A stretch of 39,649 nt of DNA, taken from assembly GCA_002494165.1 (NCBI GenBank), contig DLBH01000068.1:1-39649 (forward strand), read 5' to 3'. A model generated the notes under the pieces. It was not told the DNA's origin. It searched no databases and saw only the letters and a list, made by a program, of their open reading frames with translations. Of this stretch, positions 24,778 through 33,347 are shown one piece after another. Every line of letters starts with the position of its first letter. The first letter of the stretch is position 1. The position numbers were made by a program, and so were the translations under genes. This DNA is from Lachnospiraceae bacterium UBA7026. GTDB taxonomy: Bacteria > Bacillota > Clostridia > Lachnospirales > Lachnospiraceae.

Positions 24778-26073
24778 ATGAACAAGAATACCAAGGTTGC
24801 TCTCTCGACCATATGCATTATTTTGTTTATGGCATTCGTTTATTTCGGGGATATGTGGATACGGCCGGGATCCAGCATGAAGATGCTTATTACCGTAATC
24901 GAAAAAGGTTCCATCTATGCCCTGGTTGCAGTTTCCATGAATCTGCTTAATGGTTTTACGGGTCTCTTTTCCCTGGGCCAGGCCGGTTTTATGCTGATTG
25001 GTGCCTATACTTATGCCATATTTACCATTCCTGCCGCTTCCCATGATTCAGTTTACCAGTATTTTAACGGCGGCGTAATCAAGTGGTCCATCGTTGAGAT
25101 TCTTGAGGGCAAGCTGGGAATCGTGGGCCATTATCTGGGCATGTTTATCCCCATTTTACTGGCAGGTCTTGTGGTAGCCCTGATCGGCTTTCTGATTGGT
25201 ATCCCTGTGCTGAGGTTAAAATCTGACTACCTGGCAATTGCTACCTTAGGTTTTGCTGAGATTATCAGAGCCTTTTTCCAGTGGAATACCTTGGGACCGG
25301 TTACCAATGGTTCTAACGTTCTGAGAAAATATACAACCTATAAGAATGCTATTTTCCCTGTTCTTGTTGCGGGAATATCCATTGCTATTTTACTGCTGCT
25401 GATTAATTCTACCTATGGACGTGCCTTCCGGGCCATCCGTGATGACGAGATCGCGGCGGAAGCTATGGGTGTCAACCTTTTCCGTCATAAGGAAATGTCT
25501 TTCGTCATCTCTTCATTTTTTGCGGGTATCAGCGGAGCCCTGCTGGCCATGTTCCAGACGACCATCAGTGCGACTCCCTTTACTACAGTAATGACCTATG
25601 AGATCCTGCTGATTGTTGTTATCGGCGGTATCGGGTCTGTCACCGGATCCATTTTAGGAGCCTTCCTCTTTACGGCGGCTTCCGAGTGGTGGCTGAGAGG
25701 TCTGGATTCAGGCCGCTGGCTGGGTATATCCTCTGACCTGATGAGACCGGGCTTCCGTAAGGTAGTCTTTGCCATCCTGATCATGCTGATCGTACTGTTC
25801 TACTCCCGGGGTATCATGGGAGATAAGGAGTTCAGCTGGGAAGGTTTTATCGCCTGGTGGAAGAGACTTCCCGAGACCATCAGAACCTGGCCCAAGAGAC
25901 GTAAGGCAGCCAGGGCGGCTAAGAAGGATGCAAGAGATGCCAAGTCAGCTGCCAGAGCCAGGGAAAAGCAGGGGAAACAGGAAAGTGCAGACAAAAAGCT
26001 TTCGGGAGAGGCTCTCTTTACTCCTCTGCCCATGGCTGACCACGTCATTGTATTTGATAAGGAGGGTAAGTAA
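24778..26073 (+). CDS. livM: Branched-chain amino acid ABC permease with basic C-terminal tail
   Basis: Second membrane subunit. It has the LivM pattern: NLLNGFTGLFSLGQAGFMLIGAYTYA, LRLKSDYLAIATLGFAEIIR, GRAFRAIRDDEIAAEAMGVN (coupling loop) and ILLIVVIGGIGSVTGSILGA. At 431 residues it is longer than usual because of a ~75-residue soluble tail rich in Arg, Lys and Ala (RKAARAAKKDARDAKSAA) after the last helix, probably cytosolic. ATG 24778 follows AAGGAGG by 5 nt, 13 nt after livH. The stop overlaps the livG start in TAATG. Confidence 0.93.
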   Translation: MNKNTKVALSTICIILFMAFVYFGDMWIRPGSSMKMLITVIEKGSIYALVAVSMNLLNGFTGLFSLGQAGFMLIGAYTYAIFTIPAASHDSVYQYFNGGVIKWSIVEILEGKLGIVGHYLGMFIPILLAGLVVALIGFLIGIPVLRLKSDYLAIATLGFAEIIRAFFQWNTLGPVTNGSNVLRKYTTYKNAIFPVLVAGISIAILLLLINSTYGRAFRAIRDDEIAAEAMGVNLFRHKEMSFVISSFFAGISGALLAMFQTTISATPFTTVMTYEILLIVVIGGIGSVTGSILGAFLFTAASEWWLRGLDSGRWLGISSDLMRPGFRKVVFAILIMLIVLFYSRGIMGDKEFSWEGFIAWWKRLPETIRTWPKRRKAARAAKKDARDAKSAARAREKQGKQESADKKLSGEALFTPLPMADHVIVFDKEGK

Positions 26074-26921
26074 TGGACAAGAGACAAGTCGTACTGAAGC
26101 TCTCCGATATCACCATGCAGTTTGGCGGTGTCGTTGCTGTTGATAATTTGAATCTGCAAGTACATAAAAATGAGATTGTAGGTCTCATCGGTCCTAACGG
26201 AGCCGGTAAGACCACAGCCTTCAACTGTATTACAGGAGTGTATGAGCCCACCAATGGCTCCATTGAGATCAATGGGGATGTTGTCATAGAGAACTATCCC
26301 AAGGGAAAGATGAAAGACGCCTACAAGGGTCATAACCAGGGAAAATATACCAGGTCCCTGACTATGCTTCCCGATAAGGTAACCAAGCTGGGTGTGGCCC
26401 GTACCTTCCAGAATATCCGCCTTTTCAAGGGAATGACAGTTCTGGAAAATGTTATGGTAGCCATGCATATGAACCAGACGGAGTCTGTCTTTGCGGCTAC
26501 TTTCAGGACAAAGAAGGCCCGGGCCACGGAAGAGGCCATGCGGGAAGAGGCCCTGGAGCTTCTCAGGGAAGTTGATCTTCTTGAAAACAAGGATGATCTT
26601 TCCACCTCTCTGCCTTACGGCAAGCAGAGGCATCTGGAGATTGCCCGTGCCCTGGCTACCCATCCGTCCATTCTTCTGCTGGATGAGCCGGCTGCCGGCA
26701 TGAATCCCCAGGAGTCCGATGACCTGATGCGGTTTATCGGCCGGATCCGTGACCAATTTGACCTGTCCATTTTGATGATTGAGCATCATATGCAGGTTGT
26801 CATGGGTATCTGTGAGCATATCTACGTACTCAATTACGGCGGTCAGATCGCAGACGGAACACCGGAAGAGATCCAGGCTAATCCTGCAGTAATAGAAGCA
26901 TATCTGGGAGGCGATGAATAA
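26073..26921 (+). CDS. livG: Branched-chain amino acid ABC transporter ATP-binding protein
   Basis: A 282-residue cytosolic ATPase. Walker A GPNGAGKTT (~42), Q-loop region ARTFQNIRLFKGMTVLENV, a divergent signature LPYGKQRHLEIARAL typical of LivG, Walker B ILLLDEPAAGMN, and the switch His in LMIEHHM. The TDKVTKLGVARTFQN insertion is family-typical. It shares one base with livM (TAATG) and with livF, so translation of M, G and F is tightly coupled. Confidence 0.95.
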   Translation: MDKRQVVLKLSDITMQFGGVVAVDNLNLQVHKNEIVGLIGPNGAGKTTAFNCITGVYEPTNGSIEINGDVVIENYPKGKMKDAYKGHNQGKYTRSLTMLPDKVTKLGVARTFQNIRLFKGMTVLENVMVAMHMNQTESVFAATFRTKKARATEEAMREEALELLREVDLLENKDDLSTSLPYGKQRHLEIARALATHPSILLLDEPAAGMNPQESDDLMRFIGRIRDQFDLSILMIEHHMQVVMGICEHIYVLNYGGQIADGTPEEIQANPAVIEAYLGGDE

Positions 26922-27625
26922 TGTTGGCAATAAGAAATCTGAATGTACATTATGGCGGCATCCACGCTCTCAGAGGCATTGACATCGACGTTCCGGACGG
27001 TAAGATTATTTCCCTGATCGGTGCCAACGGTGCCGGTAAATCCACCACACTTAAGTCTGTCATGGGCCTGGTTGCCAAGTCTGACGGCCGGGTCTACTGG
27101 GATGATACGGAGATCACTTCCCTGAAAACCAAGGATATCGTTTCCCATGGTATCATACTCTGCCCTGAGGGAAGAAGGATCTTCCCTGATCTGACTGTGG
27201 ATGAGAATATTGCTGCCGGCGCTTATTTAAGAAAAAACAAGGCAGAGATTGCCAAAGACAGAGACTGGGTCTACAGCCTTTTCCCGAGACTGTCAGAGAG
27301 AACCTGGCAGCTGGGGGCCACCCTTTCCGGAGGTGAGCAGCAGATGCTGGCCGTTGCCCGGGCCCTCATGTCCAAGCCCAAGCTTCTCATGCTGGATGAG
27401 CCTTCCCTGGGACTGGCACCCCTGGTAATCAAGGATATCTTTAAGGTAATCCAGAAGATCAAGGAAGATGGTGTAAATATCCTCCTGATCGAGCAGAATG
27501 CCAAGGTTGCCCTGGATATCTCCGACTACGCCTATGTTATGGAGACCGGAGTCATCACCATGGCAGGTCCCGGCAAGGCCCTGCTCAATGACCCGAGAGT
27601 CCAGCAGGCTTACCTGGGCGAATAG
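26921..27625 (+). CDS. livF: Branched-chain amino acid ABC transporter ATP-binding protein
   Basis: A 234-residue partner ATPase of LivG: Walker A GANGAGKST, canonical signature LSGGEQQMLAVARAL, Walker B LLMLDEPSLGLAP and switch LIEQNAKVAL. The IILCPEGRRIFPDLTVDENI segment is characteristic of LivF. It is the last gene of the operon and is followed by a strong terminator. Confidence 0.95.
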   Translation: MLAIRNLNVHYGGIHALRGIDIDVPDGKIISLIGANGAGKSTTLKSVMGLVAKSDGRVYWDDTEITSLKTKDIVSHGIILCPEGRRIFPDLTVDENIAAGAYLRKNKAEIAKDRDWVYSLFPRLSERTWQLGATLSGGEQQMLAVARALMSKPKLLMLDEPSLGLAPLVIKDIFKVIQKIKEDGVNILLIEQNAKVALDISDYAYVMETGVITMAGPGKALLNDPRVQQAYLGE

Positions 27626-27672
27626 GAGAATCCGCTCTTTGTGACCTGCAGTAATTTCAAATGTTAAAAAAT

Positions 27673-27730
27673 ATCCCCTTTCGGAAGAACAGGTTTATCA
27701 GGTATCCTGTCCGGCTGAAAGGGGATTTTT
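27673..27730 (+). terminator. Rho-independent terminator of the liv operon
   Basis: Stem ATCCCCTTTC (27673-27682) / GAAAGGGGAT (27717-27726), an inner ACAGG/CCTGT stem, then TTTTT. Confidence 0.85.
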
Positions 27731-27852
27731 GGATGATTATAACAAAAAAGCATAAGCCGGGAAGGACCATAAAAACAAATCTCCCGGTACTGGTTCTGGC
27801 GGTCGCCGGGCAGTGACGGCCCAGTCAGTTAATTATATAAATATAAAATACA

Positions 27853-27867
27853 GGTATTTGAAATACC
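27853..27867. promoter_or_regulatory. Palindrome just upstream of the DUF308 promoter
   Basis: GGTATTT-G-AAATACC, perfect 7-bp arms around one base, four bases before the -35 element. The position suits an activator or repressor site. Confidence 0.45.
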
Positions 27868-27870
27868 CTG

Positions 27871-27900
27871 TTTACATAGAGAATTCATATGTTATATAAT
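27871..27900 (+). promoter_or_regulatory. Sigma-A-type promoter of the DUF308 gene
   Basis: -35 TTTACA (27871-27876), 18-bp spacer, -10 TATAAT (27895-27900). Confidence 0.65.
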
Positions 27901-27981
27901 GAAACAGTGTGATAAAAACAGCAAGAAAGTTATGATTTATAAAAGTTTTTATCATTTAAATATTTTTAGGAGGCTATTGTT

Positions 27982-28515
27982 ATGACTGTACTTTATGTGA
28001 TACTTGGAGTGATCATGGTCATTGGCGGCTTTGTCTGTATGGCTTCGCCGGTGGCAACCCTGCTTTATACAGGTTACTACATCGGTATTCTTATGCTGGT
28101 CTACGGTGTCCTGGGTATTATCCGGTGTGCCAAGTATAAGGGAGATGTCCTGGACTGGGTCATGAATATCCTGGCCCTGATCGTCGGCATTTTTGCCCTG
28201 ATAAGACCTGGAAGCACCCTGGTATTTGATGCTTTGATGATCTTTGCCCTGGCCGCTTACCTGGTGATTCAGGGTGTAGTCCATATCGTTCTGGCTTTTA
28301 AATCAAAGAAGGTCAACAGTAAATGGTTCTGGATGCTGCTGGTAGGTATTGTCAGCCTGGTCATGGGTATTTACTTATTTATCAATAAGGATGTGGCCGC
28401 CGCCACAGTGGGTATGCTGATCGGAATCTGTTTCATTGAAGCGGGAATCAGTACCATCACCATGGCTCTGGCCATCCACGATGTCAAGGGCCGTATCAAG
28501 GACATTTTCCATTAG
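27982..28515 (+). CDS. DUF308/HdeD-like membrane protein
   Basis: A 177-residue protein with about six membrane helices in paired repeats: LYVILGVIMVIGGFVCMASPVATLLYTGYYIGILMLVYGVLGII, then DWVMNILALIVGIFALIRPGSTL, then WFWMLLVGIVSLVMGIYLFINKD. This is the DUF308 pattern of the acid-resistance membrane protein HdeD. The function in Gram-positives is unknown, with envelope stress a guess from the name-giving member only. SD TAGGAGG lies upstream of the ATG. The following membrane gene starts 44 nt later and is likely co-transcribed. Confidence 0.82.
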   Translation: MTVLYVILGVIMVIGGFVCMASPVATLLYTGYYIGILMLVYGVLGIIRCAKYKGDVLDWVMNILALIVGIFALIRPGSTLVFDALMIFALAAYLVIQGVVHIVLAFKSKKVNSKWFWMLLVGIVSLVMGIYLFINKDVAAATVGMLIGICFIEAGISTITMALAIHDVKGRIKDIFH

Positions 28516-28559
28516 GGGAAAATGTAATTACAAAATCAGCTGCCAAGGAGGAATGACCA

Positions 28560-29360
28560 ATGGGTATCAGGAAATATTTGAAGTATCTGCGTGATTATTA
28601 CCGGGAGAGTAAGGGAACCTTTATCTTTTATTCCATCCTGCGGGTACTGGTTATCCTCACGATGATCCGATGTATCTTTACGGGTAATTACCAGAGTGCG
28701 GCACTTTGTGTCCTTTCCCTCTTTCTTTTCCTGCTTCCTGCTTTCCTGCAGGATAAGATGCAGGTGACCATACCGCCCGTATTCCAGGCTATTATTTTCG
28801 GTTTTATCTTTGCAGCGGAGATCCTGGGAGAGGTGAATCATTACTATGTCCGCATCCATGGCTGGGACACCATGCTGCACACCATGAATGGTTTTCTGTG
28901 TGCCGCCATCGGTTTTTCCCTGGTATATCTGCTCAACCGGACCAGTGAGAATATTAACTTGTCGCCCTTTTATCTGACCCTGGTGGCCTTCTGTTTTTCC
29001 ATGACCATCGGAGTCCTCTGGGAGTTTTTCGAATTTGCCATGGATCAGTTTTTCTTCCTGGACATGCAGAAGGATTTTATCGTTAAGGAATATGGGTCCG
29101 TAACCCTGGACCCGGCCCAGATGGGAACACCCATTCATGTGAAGGACATTACGGAGACGGTGATCCACACCCTGTCCGGCCAGACCTACACCATAGAGGG
29201 CGGTTACCTGGATATCGGTATCCTGGATACCATGAAGGACCTGCTGGTTAATCTGGTGGGGGCTGTGGCTTTCAGTATCATCGGCTATTCCACCTTGAAG
29301 TTCTCCAAATCGTCCAAGGTGGCGGACAGCCTGATCATAAAGCCAAAGAAGAAGGAATAA
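28560..29360 (+). CDS. Polytopic membrane protein, DUF2238/YjdF-like
   Basis: A 266-residue protein with five or six membrane helices. Conserved-looking polar patches inside the membrane part are GWDTMLHTMNGFLCAAIGFS and IGVLWEFFEFAMDQFF, as in the YjdF/DUF2238 group, plus a ~65-residue loop (DPAQMGTPIHVKDITETVIH) before the last helix. No biochemical role is known. It follows the DUF308 gene with an AAGGAGG SD and ends at a strong terminator, so the pair forms a two-gene unit. Confidence 0.65.
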   Translation: MGIRKYLKYLRDYYRESKGTFIFYSILRVLVILTMIRCIFTGNYQSAALCVLSLFLFLLPAFLQDKMQVTIPPVFQAIIFGFIFAAEILGEVNHYYVRIHGWDTMLHTMNGFLCAAIGFSLVYLLNRTSENINLSPFYLTLVAFCFSMTIGVLWEFFEFAMDQFFFLDMQKDFIVKEYGSVTLDPAQMGTPIHVKDITETVIHTLSGQTYTIEGGYLDIGILDTMKDLLVNLVGAVAFSIIGYSTLKFSKSSKVADSLIIKPKKKE

Positions 29361-29438
29361 GCTAAGCTAGCATCACCATGGCAGGACTCATGTCCGGCTA
29401 TGGTTTATGCCAGGAGAAAATGGTATATATCCATATAA

Positions 29439-29513
29439 GAGAGGCGCCCCTTTTACGGTCTGCCCTGCTTTTCCGGGCTGGACCGCAATTGGGACGCCTC
29501 TCTCGTTTTTTTT
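29439..29513 (+). terminator. Strong Rho-independent terminator
   Basis: Outer stem GAGAGGCG (29439-29446) / CGCCTCTC (29495-29502), inner CGGTC/GACCG stem, then eight Ts. Confidence 0.9.
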
Positions 29514-29871
29514 ATTATTTAAGCTTTGCTATTTCAAAATGATTTTTGGCAGCATGGCGGGCCGTGGATTCATAGAGCTTTTTCCTAATACAAGGCAAAG
29601 CGTTAATAAAATCCTTGCCGGGACTTTGCCAGGACGAGGCAAAAGACCTTGGGACCAGAGGAAGCCTGCCGGAATAATTTTAGAATATTTTTTCTTCTCT
29701 TGTTATCTTTGTTAAGAAATGTTTATAAAGTCTTGAAAAAGAAGGTATTTATCAGTAATATGGGGGCAGGAGATGGCATAGTCTGACAGGCTTTGCCCAA
29801 CTGACCATATTTATATTATAGTAGTCCTGGTGAAGAAAGACCGGACTAGAGACAGGTAAGGAGGAAATGTT
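29514..29871. other. Intergenic region before the small EamA gene
   Basis: No supported gene. A short open frame crosses the terminator and shows no recognisable protein. The AGGAGG of the next gene lies at its end. Confidence 0.5.
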
Positions 29872-30285
29872 ATGTGGTTCTGGCTTGCTTTGGGGTCGGC
29901 AGTGTTTGCGGCCCTGACATCGATACTGGCCAAGATAGGAATAGAAAATGTTGGCTCCAATCTGGCGACGGCCATCCGGACTATGGTGGTCGTGATCATG
30001 GCCTGGGGTATGGTCTTCCTGACCCACCAACAGACCGGTTTCAAAGATATCAGCAGTAAAAGCTGGATTTTTTTGATCTTGTCAGGCCTGGCGACGGGAG
30101 CCTCCTGGCTCTGCTATTATAAGGCATTACAGATTGGCGATGCCTCCAAAGTGGTGCCTGTGGATAAGCTTTCCGTGGTGATTACCCTCCTGCTGGCCTT
30201 TGTCTTTCTTCATGAAGAATTTACCATCAAGTCCCTCATAGGCTGTGTCCTGATCGGGGCCGGGACTCTCTTCATGGTCATTTAA
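29872..30285 (+). CDS. Half-size EamA/DMT-family transporter (137 aa)
   Basis: Four to five membrane helices in one EamA unit: WFWLALGSAVFAALTSILAKIGIENVGSNLATAIRTMVVV, then LSGLATGASWLCYYKALQIGDASKVVPVDKLSVVIT, then LHEEFTIKSLIGCVLIGAGTLFMVI. Typical DMT transporters have two such units; single-unit members work as dimers, like small multidrug resistance proteins. Substrate unknown. A good GGAGG precedes the ATG and a terminator follows, so it is monocistronic. Confidence 0.88.
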   Translation: MWFWLALGSAVFAALTSILAKIGIENVGSNLATAIRTMVVVIMAWGMVFLTHQQTGFKDISSKSWIFLILSGLATGASWLCYYKALQIGDASKVVPVDKLSVVITLLLAFVFLHEEFTIKSLIGCVLIGAGTLFMVI

Positions 30286-30366
30286 CCGGAACCTGGATTT
30301 CGGTGTTTATATTATTTTTACTAATATTTTGTTGCTTATAATAGAGAAGGTGAGCTGGACTGGCTA

Positions 30367-30426
30367 CCCTGCTGATGGCGGGATACAGATGTATCTCCCC
30401 GTATATTCAGCAGGGCGGCCTTTTTT
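30367..30426 (+). terminator. Rho-independent terminator after the small EamA gene
   Basis: CCCTGCTGAT (30367-30376) pairs with ATTCAGCAGGG (30405-30415), an inner GATAC/GTATC stem lies inside, and six Ts follow at 30421. Confidence 0.8.
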
Positions 30427-30546
30427 AGTGGGAAAACAGGTTTAGTATATGGTCTGGAATAAATCATATAAATACATTTATTCTGTCTTCTGACCTTTAC
30501 AGGTTTGGGAAATTATGAAAGGGAAAAACCAATTCCTCTATACAGG

Positions 30547-30575
30547 TAGACACTAAAAAATAAATCCAATATAAT
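30547..30575 (+). promoter_or_regulatory. Promoter of the radical SAM / Cys-Ala protein operon
   Basis: -35 TAGACA (30547-30552), 17-bp spacer, perfect -10 TATAAT (30570-30575). It predicts a leader of ~50 nt. Confidence 0.65.
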
Positions 30576-30631
30576 ATAAATGACTAATTTTTTATTTACT
30601 ATTGACTATGCTAAATAACCAGGAGGGCTAT

Positions 30632-32032
30632 ATGATTCCTGTACCAAAATTATTCAGAAAAACAAAAACCGTCAGAGGAATTCAGGCATATATGGAGGAT
30701 GCCTTTAATGAAGTCCTCCACACTACCCTCAATCCTGCAGGACCCGGTGCCATCCGGATCCATCTGATTCCACCGAAGAAGGAAGAGGATGCCTTGAATC
30801 CCAGTGTGGCCATAATCAATGGCGCGGATATTGTGCCGGTGAACTTCGCCTGGGCTGTCATGCTGGCTGAGATGATCCGCCAAACAAATTATTATGACGG
30901 CCGGGAGATCGGGGAGGAGGAGATAGAGAAGATTCTCCTCCAGGCCGGTGAAAATGTGAAAAAGGTCATGCCCATTCTAAGCAGGAAGCGGATTAAGAAT
31001 GATATGCGGACCATCTATGAGACCATCCGGCAGATTGCCTACCGGGAGGAGGTTACGACTGATGTTTATTATATGAATATAGGAGACTATGCCGAATATA
31101 TGACAGCCCCCCACCGTATGGATCTGATGGTCAGTGCCATGACAAAGAATGGCAGCTGGCACTGTAACCAGAAGTGTGTCCACTGTTATGCGGCTGACCA
31201 GACCTTGTCAGAGGAGGAGGAACTGTCCACGGAAGAATGGAAGGCTATTCTCGATAAATGCCGGGCTGTGGGTATCCCCCAGGTGACCTTTACCGGTGGA
31301 GAACCGACCATGAGGGAGGATCTCTTTGAATTGATCGCCTATGGCCGCTGGTTTATCTCCAGGCTTAATACCAACGGCATCAAGCTGACCCGGGACTACT
31401 GCCGGTCTCTGCGGGAGGCGGACCTGGACAGCCTGCAGATCACTTTTTATTCCCAGGATCCCCAGATCCATAATCAGCTGGTGGGAGCCGACCGCTTTGA
31501 CCAGACTGCCCAGGGAATCGACTATGCCCTTGAAGCAGGGCTTTCTGTCAGTATTAATACACCCTTATGCACCCTGAATAAGGATTATGTAAAGACCCTG
31601 GAATACCTGCACAGCAAAGGTATAATCTATGTCACTTGCTCCGGTCTTATCACCACCGGTAACGCTGCCCTGGAAGCATCTGAGCGGTTGCAGCTGACCA
31701 GCCAGGAGCTGGAGAATATTCTCCGGGACGCTGTCGCCTACTGTAATGAGAAGGGGATGGAGATCGCCTTTACTTCCCCGGGCTGGATCAGACAGGAGGT
31801 TTTTGATGAGTTAAATATCCAGTCGCCTTCCTGTGGAGCCTGTCTTTCCAATATGGCCATTACGCCGGGAGGAAATGTGGTGCCCTGTCAGAGCTGGCTG
31901 TCTGACAAGCCCCTGGGCAATATGCTCAAGGACGACTGGGAATCCATATGGGAGAGCCAGACCTGCGTGGAACACCGGAACTATTCAGCTGATATGACGG
32001 GCGAGTGCCCACTCAGGAGGTATTGCCGATGA
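30632..32032 (+). CDS. Radical SAM/SPASM-domain peptide- or protein-modifying enzyme
   Basis: A 466-residue radical SAM enzyme. C178-x3-C182-x2-C185 (CNQKCVHCYA) binds the SAM-cleaving 4Fe-4S cluster; TFTGGEPTMREDLFELI is the SAM-binding GGE motif. The C-terminal ~70 residues form a SPASM-like auxiliary-cluster domain: SCGACLSNMAITPGGNVVPC, QTC, then ECPLRRYC two residues before the end. About 150 residues precede the SAM domain. One part (VAIINGADIVPVNFAWAVML, then REIGEEEIEKILLQ) resembles a PqqD-like winged-helix peptide recognition element, which is my inference. Such enzymes install thioether, C-C or epimerised links in ribosomal peptides and in enzyme subunits. I chose ATG 30632 (MIPVPKLF), 4 nt after AGGAGGG. 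The stop overlaps the next gene as ATGA, the kind of arrangement expected for an enzyme and its target. Confidence 0.9.
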   Translation: MIPVPKLFRKTKTVRGIQAYMEDAFNEVLHTTLNPAGPGAIRIHLIPPKKEEDALNPSVAIINGADIVPVNFAWAVMLAEMIRQTNYYDGREIGEEEIEKILLQAGENVKKVMPILSRKRIKNDMRTIYETIRQIAYREEVTTDVYYMNIGDYAEYMTAPHRMDLMVSAMTKNGSWHCNQKCVHCYAADQTLSEEEELSTEEWKAILDKCRAVGIPQVTFTGGEPTMREDLFELIAYGRWFISRLNTNGIKLTRDYCRSLREADLDSLQITFYSQDPQIHNQLVGADRFDQTAQGIDYALEAGLSVSINTPLCTLNKDYVKTLEYLHSKGIIYVTCSGLITTGNAALEASERLQLTSQELENILRDAVAYCNEKGMEIAFTSPGWIRQEVFDELNIQSPSCGACLSNMAITPGGNVVPCQSWLSDKPLGNMLKDDWESIWESQTCVEHRNYSADMTGECPLRRYCR

Positions 32033-33315
32033 CCTGTATCATGAAAAATAAGATAAAGTATGTGCTTTTGATGGTGGCAGCCCTGCTTCTTCTCTGTTTT
32101 CCCGCAGTAGGGGCAGAAGCGGAGGCCACTGATGAGATTAAAGATTTTACAATTACGGTGGATGTCAAGGAGGACGCCAGTCTTCAGATGACCTACCACA
32201 TAGACTGGGAGGTGCTGGATGATTCCATCGGCCAGCTGGAATGGATCGATCTGGGAGTGCCCAATAGTCATCATGAAAACATCACTCCTCTCAGCGGCAA
32301 CATAGACCATATCGAGGATAATGGCAGCAAGCTTGCCATCTATCTGGACCGGGGCTATGGGGAAGGAGAGACCGTCAGTCTGGACTTTTCCATGGACCAG
32401 GATAACATGTACCAGATTGATAAGTATACGGAGGGAGAGACCGTATACAGCTTTACCCCCGCCTGGTTTGACTCCATGGACGTGGACCAGCTCACCATCC
32501 GCTGGAATGGGGACAAGGCCATTTCCTGGCAGCCGGACTGCCTGCAGGAGGATGGATACCTGGTATTTAACGGCTATCTGCCGGCGGGCGAGAAATATAC
32601 CATGTCCGTGACTTATCCCAATGAAGCCTTCGGTTTTTCCGTGGACCGGCAGGCAGGCAGTGGGGATAGTGATAGTGAGGATGCAACCTCTGATGCAGGT
32701 TATATCTTCCTGGGACTGGCCTTCTTTGCACTCATGGTTGGAGTACCGGTGTATATGGTATATAGGTTTATCCGCTGGATTATAGATGGCCTCAGTTTCG
32801 GATTCACGGGATCCACAAAGGAGGCCACAGAGAAAAAGATTACCAGGACTAAGATCGAATACTATGAAACATGCCCGGGCTGCGGTGCTCCCCGGGAGGA
32901 GGGCAAGGACAAATGTGCCTACTGTGGCCGCAGCATGATAAAGAGCAAGGAAGTCGTTGAGGAAAACCAGATTGAACATCCGGAGAAATATAGCAGGAAG
33001 GGTACCTACCCCTATGGGAATTCAGGGAACACCTTCATCAATGTCAATGTGGTGAATGTACCAGTATCCCGGCCCAGGTCTTCCTACAGGCCTCATTCCA
33101 GACCTTCTTCCGGTTCTGGCAGGGGCAGGTCTTCCGGCGGATCTTCCTGTGCCTGTGCCTGCGCGTCCTCCTGTGCCTGTGCCTGCGCTTGTGCCTCCTC
33201 GGGACGGGCCGGCTGCTCGGTGAAGGATTTCTATAGGGATAGTATCCACAAGGGACGGATCCGGGTTCAAAGCGGTGAAATTACATCTTCTGCCCAGGCA
33301 GAAGAGAAGCTTTAG
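32029..33315 (+). CDS. DUF2207-like membrane protein with zinc ribbon and C-terminal Cys-Ala repeat tail
   Basis: A 428-residue protein. A signal sequence (KYVLLMVAALLLLCFPAVGAEA) is followed by an extracytoplasmic beta-rich domain (~30-220, IKDFTITVDVKEDASLQMTY..., DUF2207-like), one membrane helix (~225-247) and a cytosolic part. That part holds a zinc ribbon (CPGCGAPREEGKDKCAYCG, C282/C285/C296/C299), an Arg/Ser/Gly linker, and the tail CACACASSCACACACASS, then GRAGC and SVKDFY. Eight Cys (374, 376, 378, 382, 384, 386, 388, 396) lie in 23 residues, seven of them alternating with Ala. By topology the tail faces the cytosol, where the overlapping upstream radical SAM/SPASM enzyme would act, so it is a strong candidate substrate. 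Start: ATG 32029, 8 nt after AGGAGG inside the enzyme gene. Confidence 0.85.
   Translation: MTCIMKNKIKYVLLMVAALLLLCFPAVGAEAEATDEIKDFTITVDVKEDASLQMTYHIDWEVLDDSIGQLEWIDLGVPNSHHENITPLSGNIDHIEDNGSKLAIYLDRGYGEGETVSLDFSMDQDNMYQIDKYTEGETVYSFTPAWFDSMDVDQLTIRWNGDKAISWQPDCLQEDGYLVFNGYLPAGEKYTMSVTYPNEAFGFSVDRQAGSGDSDSEDATSDAGYIFLGLAFFALMVGVPVYMVYRFIRWIIDGLSFGFTGSTKEATEKKITRTKIEYYETCPGCGAPREEGKDKCAYCGRSMIKSKEVVEENQIEHPEKYSRKGTYPYGNSGNTFINVNVVNVPVSRPRSSYRPHSRPSSGSGRGRSSGGSSCACACASSCACACACASSGRAGCSVKDFYRDSIHKGRIRVQSGEITSSAQAEEKL
33148..33216 (+). repeat. Cys-Ala codon repeat encoding the putative modification site
   Basis: Alternating TGT/TGC and GCC/GCG/GCT codons give two Cys-Ala runs (three and four Cys) separated by Ser-Ser, then a final GRAGC. 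Synonymous codons are mixed, arguing that the protein pattern is selected rather than being a recent DNA slippage product. Confidence 0.85.
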
Positions 33316-33347
33316 AAAAACTTCTTTTGAAGTGGGGGAGGAAGAAA

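Noticed and set aside
29407..29715. 102-codon frame after the DUF2238-like gene
   Set aside because: It runs straight through a strong Rho-independent terminator and shows no protein-like features.
30286..30430. Hairpin region considered as a riboswitch or T-box
   Set aside because: The stem ends in a T-run directly after the EamA gene and lacks T-box or riboswitch landmarks; a plain terminator explains it.
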